Of a stretch of 53,441 nt of DNA, positions 12,154 to 23,893 are shown piece by piece. Under the pieces are notes generated by a model. It was not told where the DNA came from. It saw nothing but the letters and a program-made list of their open reading frames with translations, and did no database searches. This DNA is from Saccoglossus kowalevskii (taxonomy: Eukaryota; Hemichordata; Enteropneusta; Harrimaniidae), in contig NW_003153251.1 of the NCBI RefSeq assembly GCF_000003605.2, forward strand, positions 164,316 to 217,756. The letters run 5' to 3'. The position numbers and the translations under genes are program-made. The first letter of the stretch is position 1. The number at the start of each line of letters is the position of its first letter.

Positions 12154-15100
12154 ATGGCGTGCAATACTGAACAAGGGAACTGCATAATATGCCATGGGGA
12201 ATTTTATAGTGTAACCAACAAAGTTGAACTTACAAAGAAGGGACTTCTCACCCTCATCGAATATAGTCAAAAACGTAATGATACATCTCTGTATAACAGC
12301 CTTACATCTAAAGCTCATGGTAATAGTTCTGTGGTCAAAGTACACAAGAACTGCACACGAGACTATACAAACAAGAGACGAAGCCTTCGTCAGTCTGATG
12401 ACAGAAAAGACCTCTCAACACCAAAGAGATTGCGCTCACAGGATGCACATTTTCAGTGGAAAACAAAATGCTTCTTTTGTGCTGAAACCATTGATGAACG
12501 TCATCCAGAGATCCCTTCTCGTAAAGCAAGTTTTCTTCCCTTCAAAAATATTATTCTTGGACAGTGCAAAATACGAGGATATGGATTGGGAACAAATGTG
12601 GAAACAAGGTTGAATGGATGTTTCGATTTACATGCAGCAGATGCTGTCTATTATAAGCTATGTCACACACATGCTAAATAGGCAGCTTCCTTCATCTAGG
12701 CAGGTTTCTGAGAGTAGCAGGGGAAGAAAAGCAGATGCTACCATGCTACAATACTTAAATATGCTGTGCATTTGGCTTGAAAATGAAGCAGAAGAGGAGC
12801 TTTACACATTAAATAAACTTGCGGTAAAGATGTCTGAATTTGCAGACGGCGAAAGTGTATACTGTGCTAAATGGCTGAAGCAAAAACTTATTGATTGATA
12901 CAAGGATTCGGTGTACTTTGCAGAAGAAGGCCGATTGAACATAGTATGTTTCAGGAGTACAACAATTTTGATTATCAATGAGAAATGGTACAGTGATAGA
13001 AAGAACAAGGTGCAAGATGAGTCAGAACGTATTGTGGAGACAGCTGCTAACATTATTTTGTCTGAGATCAGGGCCATGGAGTACAACAATGATCAATACT
13101 CTACCGTAGAGGACATATCAAGGCCAGAAAAACAGGAGTCATGCATACCAAACTGTTTGCAGAAGATTTTGAAAGTTCTTGTAAAATCACCTGTGAAACA
13201 AAAGAGCATTGGGCAATGTATTGTGTATTCTGTGTGGCCAAGATATGTCATACCTTCGATATTGTTTGGTTTGGGTGTTGAAAGGGACCATTTCATTGGT
13301 TCGAAGTGGCCCATTAATGAACTGAATATACTAGGATTTTCCATTTCCTATGATGAAGTAACACGTTGTAAACAAAATGTTGTACAAACATAAATGTGGA
13401 AGACATTTTGAGCTGCCATCCTGCTGGTAGTTTTACTCAATGGAAAGCTGACAATGTTGATCACAACATTGTTACAATCGACGGCAAACATACTTTCCAT
13501 GGAATGGGTATTGTGAGTGCCACAACAGGCACATTTGGGATTGAGAGAATACCTCAATGGCATTCCATACCTAGGCAGAAATTGTTGAAAGCAAATAAAG
13601 CCGTTGCCAACAAAGGAGTCAATATATCAGTTCCTGTAAGCCTGGCTTGTCAGCAACCATATTTAGGCCCCTTGAAAACCTTGATTTATCATACATTCAT
13701 CCAGTTGGCCTAGTTTGGCATTCTGGAAATTACTTCAGAAATATGAAGGATCTGAGACCAGGTTGGTTTGAATTCATGCAAGATGCAAGCATTGGAACAT
13801 ATCCACCAAAAGCAGGTGTCCATCTTCTACCAATAATAGACCTGAATCCATTTGACCAGCATGTCTTTACTCAACACTGTTGTTTGTTGAATCTCAAACC
13901 AAGAAACTAAATGTTACCACACAGTGCATCACATTTGATCAACTACTTTAGGTTAAAGCTATGAATGTTATACAAATCAAATCAATACACATCGTCTGCC
14001 GATTGGGTAGATTTCACACTTTAATGAGTTTCATGGACAGTATTGGTACTATGATGAGAGGATCAGGATTGGAAGAAGCACTGGAAACTGTCTATGGAGA
14101 AAATGCTGTTCAGCATATGATGTCAGGTAAAGCCGTTTCAAGAGCACTAAAAGGACACTTTCTGGTGGAGGCTGCTTTCACCAATAAGCTTGTATCACAT
14201 TTCCTACCCCAGCAACTTAAGGACAACCCTGTTCAAGAAGACGATACAGAACACCAAGAAGGTTCTAGTGCCAATAGCAGCGATGACGAAGCTGATGAGG
14301 AAACAACAAACGGTTTTGCATTGGTTATTGATGATTCTGTAGCTTACAAGAATAAACTTTTCAATGAGGAGGAGACCGAAAATTTAACTCAATTATATGA
14401 ATTAGTCAGAGCTGGGAAAGCCAAAGATGCTGATATTTTGGGGTCTGCAGAACTAAAAAAAACTGGAGACAAATTTGAGAGCTCTGAAGAATGACCTTAG
14501 TTGGGAAGTCGCGTACTGCAAAGCTCTGGCTTCAGTATATGGAATATGTTGAGTTGTTTAAACTCTTCATTCGACATGAGAGGACTGGAAACTGGGAACA
14601 TCATTTGATTGAAGTCAGGAAGATGATTAACCTATTTGCTGCTACAGAACACATCAACTATGCCAAGCATTCCAGGCTTTACCTGCAGTTCATGTTAGAT
14701 CTTCCAAAAGAATACCCATGGCTATACAACAGATTTGCTTGGATATCACACGGTTCGGTGAAGTGACAGGTTCTGGGCAGGATTATGGACTGATTTAATC
14801 ATTGGGCAAGTGTTGATGTGGTCAATAAAAAGTAGAGGTGGTTTGACTAGAGGTCGTGGATTTACTGAATCTGTGCGATTGATGTGGGTACACAGTGTTC
14901 ATGCATGTGGTGAAATTCATAATGCCATGACAATCCTCACAGGTCTCCAACATACAACGAGTGAACAACATATTGAGCTAGGAAATTACGGATAAAGTGA
15001 GACAATAGTGATTTATTGAAGATCCAGAACTGGTTTGATAAGTTTGAAACTTTTGATCCCAATGAACCAAATTTGAGAAGTATATTATCAGGAATTGTTG

Positions 15101-16649
15101 CCTCGATTGAAAGTAGGGTTAATTTTGATAACATTGAGGAAATAGGAGAGGCCATTCAAAAATCACTTGACAACATGGCTTTGCAAGATGCAACAATAAA
15201 AAGAAATAAACTTGCCAAAACACTAGAAAGTCTTAAAGTCAGTATTACAATTGACAACAAAACAGTGCACATCGATCCCATGGTTCTCATCGCTAGACTG
15301 ATGCTTATACTTCAAAGGGAGGCTGATCCTTCCCCATACTTTGCTGATGAACTAACATCTGTTCCTACAGCTCTGTTCAAAGACAACATTATGAAAAAAG
15401 CCAACAAAGCACTCCTGACTAAAGCTTTGATAAGTAACACACTACCTGAAAATGCAAATACAGTGACAACAGAATATGTTCTCGATGGTGGAGCCCTACT
15501 GCATAGAGTTCGTTGGCTACCAAACTTGATCTATAATGATATAGCATATATTGACATGAAATTTGGCCACTGTTACATTGTTTTTGATGGTTATGAAAGT
15601 GGAGCCAGCACTAAAGACCATGAACACCTGCACAGAGCAGGAAAAACATCTGCAGATATCCAAGTATGCAGTGACTTACCAGCTTTCAATGTCAGTGAGC
15701 ATTTCTGTCTAACACTAATAACAAGGCACAGTTTATTAAATTACTTGGTCAAGCCCTAGCAAATGACGGCCATCAAGTATAATACAGTAAAGGTGATGCT
15801 GACACATTAATTGCATCAACAGCATTACAATTAGCTGCTTCTGGTAAAAGATCTACTGCGGTGGTAAATGATGCCGATGTCTTAGTCTTGCTCTTGTACG
15901 ACTGGAATAAAGAAATGGCCAATATCTATTTCCGTTCAGAAGCTACGAAAGACAAAAATAACATTGTTCCAATTTTCCCCATTGAAACCATGTCAGATTC
16001 TCTTGGCAACAATCTGAAGTCTTTCATTCTTTTTGTTCATGCGTGGTCTGGGTGTGACACATCTTCAATTTTCGGTCAGGGAAAAACCAGTATGTTAAAA
16101 AGGCTAAAGAAATTAAAGCAACTACAGGAGACATGCTCTATATTTGGCAGTGATGTTGCTACACAAGGACACATATCTGAAGCAGGACTGGCACTGTTTG
16201 CGCTTAGCTATGGTGGAATTGCTGGAGACTCCCTGGCTCATTTGCGATATAAGAAGTATATCGATATGATTGCTTCAAGTAAATCAAAATTTGAGCCACG
16301 GAGGTTGCCGCCAACAGAGAGAGCGGCATATTTCTGCTGACTGCGGGTTCATTATTAAGTTCGAGTGTGGAAGACATTTGATAGTTGTCATGAAAACTCA
16401 TTGGAGTGGGGCTGGAGAAATATTAACAATCGGTTGATGCCAATAATGACAGATAAAGATGTAGCACCGGAGAATTTGCTGATAATTATCAAATGCAAGT
16501 GCAAAATTAACTCGAAAAATGTGTGTGGTACAGACTCGTGCTCTTTTCGAAAAAGTGGGCTAAAATGTGTTGCAGCATGTGAAGGGTGCAGAGGTGATAA
16601 TTGTTATAATGCTGAAGAGCCACTTGTTGAAGAAAATGACATTCAATAA
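12154..16649 (+). pseudogene. Broken 1.5-kresidue multidomain gene: zinc-binding, PIN/FEN-like nuclease-like and CXC-like modules
   Basis: Eleven overlapping or abutting frames in one direction cover about 4.5 kb of a single protein, implying about ten frameshifts or stops. The N-terminus (start MACNTEQGNCIICHGEF at 12154) has two Cys pairs with later H/C residues (CIIC at 12181; CFFC at 12469). The middle has conserved-looking segments at about 14520-14610 (WLQYMEYVELFKLFIR) and 14830-14930 (GGLTRGRGFTESVRLMW). At 15550-15905 IVFDGY, GDADTLIASTA and VVNDADVLVLLLY form an acidic pattern like PIN/FEN-type metal nucleases. HAWSGCDTSS follows at 16038-16067. The C-terminus (16490-16610) is Cys-rich (CKCKINSKNVCG, CVAACEGCRGDNC), like a CXC/tesmin motif; a Cys-x-Cys expected before RKSG reads CSF. 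The near absence of introns and the decay suggest a mobile or retroposed origin. The family is widespread in invertebrates as uncharacterised proteins; I cannot name it. Confidence 0.65.
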
Positions 16650-17038
16650 ACTATTGTATGACCAGATATTTTAGACATATTTGTATTAGAAAAAATGGTT
16701 GAGCTAAGGCTTCTATTTCTCAAGCATGTTCTTATTATACATCTTAAATAATTTTGTTTTTTCATACACTGTGATGTCGTGAATTCGGATCTCTAAAATA
16801 TTATATGTCACATGATTTCTGGTTTAATTTTATGAGCTTCCAGTGAAAACAACTTGTAGAAATGGCATAAGCATGTTTCATCATTGTATATCTGTAACAA
16901 AACTTACATCCAGAGCTTTTACATAGATGACTTGCAAATCAATCTCGCCACGGCATCTATCTCGCTTCTAAACTTTTAGTAAAACGGGTGCCTTTAGTAA
17001 ACTAGCCGACTTGGTACAAATTTATTCCCGGTTCCACC
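16650..17038. other. Spacer with possible remnant of Gypsy RNase H
   Basis: No gene is supportable. On the minus strand near 17000-16970 a short LLKAPVL-like peptide could be the start of an RNase H connection after the RT fragment at 17039-17287, but it is too short to rely on. Confidence 0.3.
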
Positions 17039-17807
17039 CTAAAACGACTGCACTATAAGGTGTTCTTCCCACGTTTCATTATAAATCAATATACCATCTA
17101 CTAGGTGGACCAAATTCTCTACATCTTTTAGGACCAACCGCATTGTTCGACTAAAAGTTGCGGGACTATTAACTAAGCCAAAGGGTGTAACTTTATATTG
17201 GAAGAGACCCATGTGAGTTAAAAATGCTGTTTTTGGTTTTTTGTCCTTCGCCAGATAAATTTGCCAAAATCCCTTGGTGAGGGGCATTTATAATGTCTAT
17301 ACAATAATCCCTTATTTTCATGAAAACTTACTACTGTACTAGAACCAGTTTTGGCCAACTCACGGGTCTTTTTTAGTGAAGGGTCAGTTTGTTGCTCTTC
17401 ACGCAATATTTTTCTGGTAACTGTTTTACCAGGTTCTTTGGGTACTATGAGAGGCCGTGTCAAATGATTGCGGGCCTTAACCTGTGCACGGGTCTCCACT
17501 CCGCCGACCTCTGTTACCTCTGATACCAGAGGGGTAGAAACCTTTGTTTTCCCCTTTTCAGGGCTCACATTGATGCTATCACTTGAATCACTCCCTTGAA
17601 CAGAGGAACTGGGGACTATTTCCACAGTGCCCTGCTCCTCGAGGTTGATAGGGTTCGTATTTTTTAGGGGAGTTGCACCCATCAAATGTTCAGTTCTCGT
17701 TAAACCATCACTGATTCGAACTCCTTTTGGGTTCACAATACAATTGATCTCTCAGAAACTGTCGTATTTTTGTATGGGAATTGCGCCCTCAACCATCCCA
17801 GTTCTTT
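16950..17807 (-). mobile_element. Gypsy-like element, downstream half: linker/H2C2-like segment joined to RT palm
   Basis: On the minus strand 17736-17290 reads a Ser/Thr/Glu-rich linker, then VETRAQVKARNHL, EEQQTDPSLKKTRELAKTG and ENKGLLYRHYK, which resembles the region leading into an integrase H2C2 zinc finger. At about 17290 the frame changes directly into RT palm sequence (17287-17039): LTKGFWQIYLAKDKKPKTAF, FGLVNSPATFSR and HLVDGILIYN. The palm box expected as DD reads DG, and the motif-A Asp falls at the junction. The bulk of an integrase core and of the RT fingers is missing. H2C2 upstream of RT suggests the INT-before-RT order of Gmr1-like Gypsy elements. This half ends at 17807, where the EnSpm element begins. 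It is inactive. Confidence 0.65.
17805..17807. repeat. Left target-site duplication (TTT) of the EnSpm element
   Basis: TTT immediately precedes CACTACGTGAAAT at 17808. The same triplet follows the other terminus (26942-26944). Three-base duplications are normal for EnSpm/CACTA insertion. A short T triplet is weak evidence on its own in AT-rich DNA. Confidence 0.5.
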
Positions 17808-18320
17808 CACTACGTGAAATGGTGATAATGTACGCCAATGCAAATATTTATTTTCCCCTGAATACATGCAAATGCTTGAAAGCTTGGTGGTATGGTAGTT
17901 TGCAGTGCCATATTGCTTTTACACCCGATGATCTAGGGCCTATAAGTTTTATTATAGCATTGCAATATGGTCTGTCTATCGTTGTGTATAGTGTATGTGG
18001 TGAAGCAGTAAAGCCAAGTCTGATATTTTATTCGTGACGCCCCTTCTTTCTCACGGTACTTCTTTCTAGACAAATGTATCATTTGAGAATACAATCGTAC
18101 ATTATGACACACTACGTGAAATGGTGTTAATACATGCCAATGCAGGTATTTATTTTCCCCTGTATTCATGGCGAATACATACAAATGCAGGACAATACAT
18201 ATGAAAACAGGAAATAATAATAAATTTCTGTATTCATGCCGTTATTCAGATATAATTGCACTTTTGAAAATACATGGTGAACAAACTGTAAATATCAGTG
18301 AATAGTGTTTGTAAATACAT
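17808..18320 (+). repeat. Duplicated left terminus and subterminal repeats of the EnSpm element
   Basis: CACTACGTGAAATGGTG occurs at 17808 and again at 18110. Both copies continue with TAAT(G/A)-AC/ATGCCAATGCA then TATTTATTTTCCCCTG. The copies are 302 bp apart and diverged by several substitutions. The outer one matches the TTT flank of the right terminus. Beyond 18150 short direct and inverted repeats around GTATTCATG and GAATACAT continue to about 18320. Confidence 0.65.
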
Positions 18321-20348
18321 GGCTTATTGACGATTTATTTAGCAATATTTCTACAAATATATATTAATTTGTATTAACCAAATGAAGATAAATATATGGC
18401 TTGCATATAAATTAAACACATCTGAATATCTGGATGGTTTAGAAGTGAGTAAGGTTTAACGGATGTGGGTATTACTTAAGATGGAAGTAGCGCCCCACCC
18501 CCGAGACACTATATTGTTGTGTACCACTAGTGGTGGAATTTCCCGGCACATTCACTGCCACTTGCTACACATGTTGGTATGATTAAACATATTTTGACTG
18601 TTTTTTAAATGTTATTCAATGAGGTAGGACTTTGTCTTAGATTTAATTTGATATGTGTCATCATTGGTTTGTTTAAAATGTCTCTAGAGGGAGTGATTGG
18701 GCCTGCCAGAAAGAGTTGTATGTTTTACCACAAATTCTGCGAACAGGACATTGAATGGTCATTCAAATGGCTAAAAACGTCAGCTTACTGCAATGATTGA
18801 AGGCATAGAACACTGCTGCCTTGACATTTACGCAAGTTTTTTCTATGGTTTCTGAATAAAAAATGATATAGGTGGCTGTGATATTTCATCACGTGACATA
18901 GCTTATTTCATTACTATGACAATAAAATAAAAGAATCTTGTAAACTGAATAAGCTTTCACATGGAATATTGATATATTGTCTAAGTGCAAATATGATTAC
19001 ATCATAAGAATGGGGGAGATAATTATGTAGCTATGATGTGTGTAGCATTTGTAGCTTCATGAGTTTTTGGTGGGAAGTACCTATTTTGTGGGATAATCTG
19101 GGATATAAAGTTCTCCCAAAGATAACATTCTCAACCTGCAGCCTCAACATTTTATGTCTGATTTCATATTCCAGTTTAATGCACTACATTCACAACTTGT
19201 AAATCAATCAAAGAGGAATCCATTTTCAGTATTTTTTCTCACTCCTTTATTTAAAAAAACACAACACTGTAATTATATAATAACTACTTGACTAATGAAA
19301 GATACAGTGGCTAAAAACAAAGTATCAAACATGTATAACCACATGCATGAGAACTTGCACATACCAATACATGCATTTCAATGGATTTTTGTACACAACA
19401 AAGTTGAGAAGGATGACACTTCATATTATAATTTTCAGATAATGCAAGAAAATGTGTTCCTTATAAACTCTTGTGGTACATGTGGTCTTACATCCAAACT
19501 ACATTAATTTATTCAAAAATGTAATGCCCATCTGAGGTTGTTGCAAGCCAAGCAATTCATATTAGAGTGGCAGTCATTGTGGATGTAATGATTTGATTTA
19601 CAATTTCTAGCAGATTTCAATAAAACCTTTATTGCTATGAGTTTTAAATGAACATAATCATGTTTCAAAATTAATATTTTTTATTTGATTTCATCATCTC
19701 ATCAGTTTGGACTAACAATTCACAAAATAAAAACAACTCAAAATTAATTCAATGTGCAACTGAATCCAATAATTTAAAATCCAATAAGGTCTGTAATAGC
19801 ACCTAATATGTCTTTACCACATATTTGGTCACATATGGACTATTTTGCCAAAACAAAATAAAATTATGTACAATGTATATATAAATTTTGGTCACACTAT
19901 CCTGATAGTAAAGTATTAAAAATTAATTAAATAGGTAAATTTCTCTAAGTTGAAAATCAAAAGTATATCTTTCACAACTAAACATCTAGGTACATCCCTA
20001 TTAAGTTTGATCGAATAGTTATTGAAAAAATAAATATGTAAATCAACACAATATTGCACAGTGCATGCCTCATAAGGAAAAAATAACATGCATATCTATA
20101 CCAAGTTGTTCTATCCTTTTTATTTTTATTTATTTTTTGAGAAGATCAGAAAAAAAGATGAGACAGAATTGCAAGATATGACTTCAATACTTTGCCAGGA
20201 CTATCACTATGGCTAACCCGAACTGACAGTGTCTGACACAGAGAGATGGAGCTCCACAAACATGGGCAATTTTACTGCCCCCATCCCCTCCTGCACTTAA
20301 TAACAACAATTCCCAGCGCCAGCCCTGTACATGATATACGAAATTTAA
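18321..20348. other. EnSpm interior, non-coding left arm
   Basis: About 2 kb between the left subterminal repeats and the 3' end of the transposase. Frames at 18609-18800 and 19295-19507 (+) are short and unrecognised. I see no second gene here. Confidence 0.45.
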
Positions 20349-22792
20349 TTATTTAAATACTGGAGTCGATGGTACAACCACAGTAACATTTTCACCATTT
20401 GACCTACAATATGGAAATTGTATTTGGTGTTGAGCAGAAATGCAGTGCCCCATTATTCGTTGTATTGGAACAAAGGCACCACACTCAAAGTCTGTTCCCC
20501 AAACTTCAACATGTGATAGTAAGAGTAACATAGTAAGAGTGCATGGGATGTTTCTTGTACCAAGAAACCTCAGCAAGGATGTGAGACACTTTCTTCCTAT
20601 TGCCATCCGAGTCAGTCAGCATAATCTCACTCCTAATAAAGTTGGTGATAAGCCCTGGTCTTGGCTGAGCACTTGCATCTATCTCAGACACATTACCAAT
20701 CCACTTGGCAAGAGGAAGTTTCTCCTCTAGAAAACTTTGTGCAATAGATATTGTCACAGTACTTAACCCTCTTGTACTACTTTGCCTACATCTTTGTATA
20801 CAACTCAGAGAGTTCAGATACATCATTTTCATCAATGTTATATGCACGCTCTGGTGGCAACACTACTATACTACAGTCTTCAGTGAAATTACAAAGACTA
20901 ATATCAGGATTTACACAATTCAAGTACACTGAATGGCCTTGTTCAACTGTTTTCATCTGATGTAGGGTTCCTCTTGATCTATCATCAGTAAGGATATTCT
21001 GTATTTCACTGTATATCAAACACCTGCTGACCTTGCAGAACTCGTCGCATAGGTTGAACTGTTATAAAATGGTTCTTTTGGTGATAAGACCCCAGAATAC
21101 CATTGAATCTTACGTATGAAAAGCACCAAAAACTATATACTGGGCCAAAATACTTAGGTGCATAAGCAAATGCATTTTCATTGTGCATTTATTATTTCCA
21201 TAACTTGTGTCCCTTGTATATTTCTTCCATGGAGATTATCCTTGTGCAAAGCAACTTGCAAGCATCAACAAACAGTTGCCAACACTTGTAATGTTCTTTG
21301 GAAAATAACATCTTTCAGGGAAAATAACGAATATACACACACCCAATTTTTCCACTGATCAGCAGTGAAGCCTGAGAAGCCAGAAGCAATTTTGTTTGGA
21401 ATTCTTCCAATATTTGAAAGGACTTTTAAGTTTGTCCATACGTACTTGAATCTCATCCATTCTTGCTGCATCTATAATTCCTGCTTCTTTCCATACTTTT
21501 GTTACATGTTTAGCGGTACCCAGAAGCAAATTATGTATCGGGTCCACAACATGAAAACGAACAGGCTTGAAGTAATGCAAAGAATTCAAACTTGTCCACC
21601 GTGCACCAAATTCTTGTTCAAGGTTTGACTGCTCTGTTGGATTCGTTGCATGTAATGTTTTCAAACCATAACACTTATGTTCACTTTCACTTCTTTCTGG
21701 GTATGTCTCAACATTAAAGTTTCTGTAATCAGCCTTTTCTCTAAAAGCTGCACATGGGAATTCGTTTAGGCATTTACTGCAACCTGAAATAAAAAAAAAT
21801 AAGTACATATGCCTGGAAGGTTCATGACATATCATTCTTAGAAGAAATCACTTTTGACCAAAAATGTTAAAAATATTCACTAAAAATCAAAATTTGCATA
21901 TTTTGACAAATTTAACAACTTTAATTGGGAATCAGTCCAAGTACATTTGGTCAAGTGGTTCTGGAGAAGAAGATAAAAGTGGACGTGGACATAGACAACG
22001 ACGAATGATTAGTCATCTTTAATGACAGTAAAGCTTAAAAAATGTGATAATAAGTCCATTAAAACTAGGTGGGGTAGGTAACCTATTTTTGTTTTGGCTT
22101 GTTATGAGACCCTACCCCTCATAACTGAATCTAAACGCTGACATAACTTGTTCTAAGAAAAACCTAGATTTGTTTGTACTTTTCTCATATGACAGCAAAC
22201 TTATTTCTGGTCAACTAGTAGTTGGTATCAAGCGCACTCTATTTTTCATAATTTTCTTATCTTGCTTAAAAAAGTTTGCTCTTTTCAAAAACATGTTTTA
22301 CTATACGCATATAGTATAATGCCTGAAAACAGTCTGTTTTTTTCATTAGTTTATGCTTTTAATGTGCTATTAGGCTACCCAGGCCAATTCTGGTAAGCTA
22401 ACCTACTGTTGCATCATGGCATTTAATTTGTCACAACTTAAAGTGCCTGTGCAATACCCACCCTCACGTTTTCCATTTTAGATCTATGCCCCACTGAAAT
22501 GGGCAGTTATTGATTTTTTTGCTGAAAATGATTACTCGTATCCAAGTAAATTTGGGATATTTCTCGTGTTGTAGCCACGCCCACCTATCCCGAAACGGTC
22601 GACTGTTTCCGGATTTCCGACTCTCGCCGAAAGTGCGCCACCAAATGCCAAAATGTGAGAGGAAGTCATACCCCTGAGCCGTAATAACACTGGTCATTCA
22701 GTATACTTTTAAACGATATACATTTTTCGGTCGGCGTTTTTTGTTTTCTACTTTTTTTGTCTATTTTATTGTTTTGAGAGAGAGTTTTTAGA

Positions 22793-23003
22793 TGTTGTGT
22801 TGTGGGCAGCTGCAGTGAAACGTATAGTCACAGTGTAAGTATTCACACGTTTCTAATCGATCCAAAGGTGCAACATCAGTGGAAGAAAGCCACTTAACTT
22901 CAGATTCCTTTTTTTGTGGAAAAACTGTTCTCGTCCATGAAAAAACAACTAGGTTTAAAAAGAAACGCCGACAACATAAACCTGGCGCAACACTTTTGAA
23001 AGA
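22793..23003 (+). pseudogene. THAP-domain-like exon, antisense inside the transposase intron, cut by the gap
   Basis: After a good acceptor (GAGTTTTTAG at 22792) a frame reads CCVVGSCSETYSHSVSIHTF and then IDPKVQHQWKKAT, the start of a THAP zinc finger (C-x4-C, later W and basic residues). A stop at about 22894 and a frame shift follow, then FKKKRRQHKPGATLLK resembles the HKPGA(V)P-like end of THAP domains. The third Cys and the His of the C2CH set are not clearly placed. The N gap begins at 23004, so any downstream part is unknown. THAP domains are DNA-binding modules of P-element-like transposases and host factors. It could be a second insertion or an EnSpm-carried gene. Confidence 0.45.
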
Positions 23004-23893
23004 NNNNNNNNNNNNNNNNNNNNNNNNNNNNNNNNNNNNNNNNNNNNNNNNNNNNNNNNNNNNNNNNNNNNNNNNNNNNNNNNNNNNNNNNNNNNNNNNN
23101 NNNNNNNNNNNNNNNNNNNNNNNNNNNNNNNNNNNNNNNNNNNNNNNNNNNNNNNNNNNNNNNNNNNNNNNNNNNNNNNNNNNNNNNNNNNNNNNNNNNN
23201 NNNNNNNNNNNNNNNNNNNNNNNNNNNNNNNNNNNNNNNNNNNNNNNNNNNNNNNNNNNNNNNNNNNNNNNNNNNNNNNNNNNNNNNNNNNNNNNNNNNN
23301 NNNNNNNNNNNNNNNNNNNNNNNNNNNNNNNNNNNNNNNNNNNNNNNNNNNNNNNNNNNNNNNNNNNNNNNNNNNNNNNNNNNNNNNNNNNNNNNNNNNN
23401 NNNNNNNNNNNNNNNNNNNNNNNNNNNNNNNNNNNNNNNNNNNNNNNNNNNNNNNNNNNNNNNNNNNNNNNNNNNNNNNNNNNNNNNNNNNNNNNNNNNN
23501 NNNNNNNNNNNNNNNNNNNNNNNNNNNNNNNNNNNNNNNNNNNNNNNNNNNNNNNNNNNNNNNNNNNNNNNNNNNNNNNNNNNNNNNNNNNNNNNNNNNN
23601 NNNNNNNNNNNNNNNNNNNNNNNNNNNNNNNNNNNNNNNNNNNNNNNNNNNNNNNNNNNNNNNNNNNNNNNNNNNNNNNNNNNNNNNNNNNNNNNNNNNN
23701 NNNNNNNNNNNNNNNNNNNNNNNNNNNNNNNNNNNNNNNNNNNNNNNNNNNNNNNNNNNNNNNNNNNNNNNNNNNNNNNNNNNNNNNNNNNNNNNNNNNN
23801 NNNNNNNNNNNNNNNNNNNNNNNNNNNNNNNNNNNNNNNNNNNNNNNNNNNNNNNNNNNNNNNNNNNNNNNNNNNNNNNNNNNNNNNNNNNNN
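23004..23893. other. Assembly gap (890 N)
   Basis: A run of 890 undetermined bases. It lies within the large transposase intron, so the length of the EnSpm element and the content of the THAP-like exon are uncertain. Long frames that seem to cross it are artefacts. Confidence 1.
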
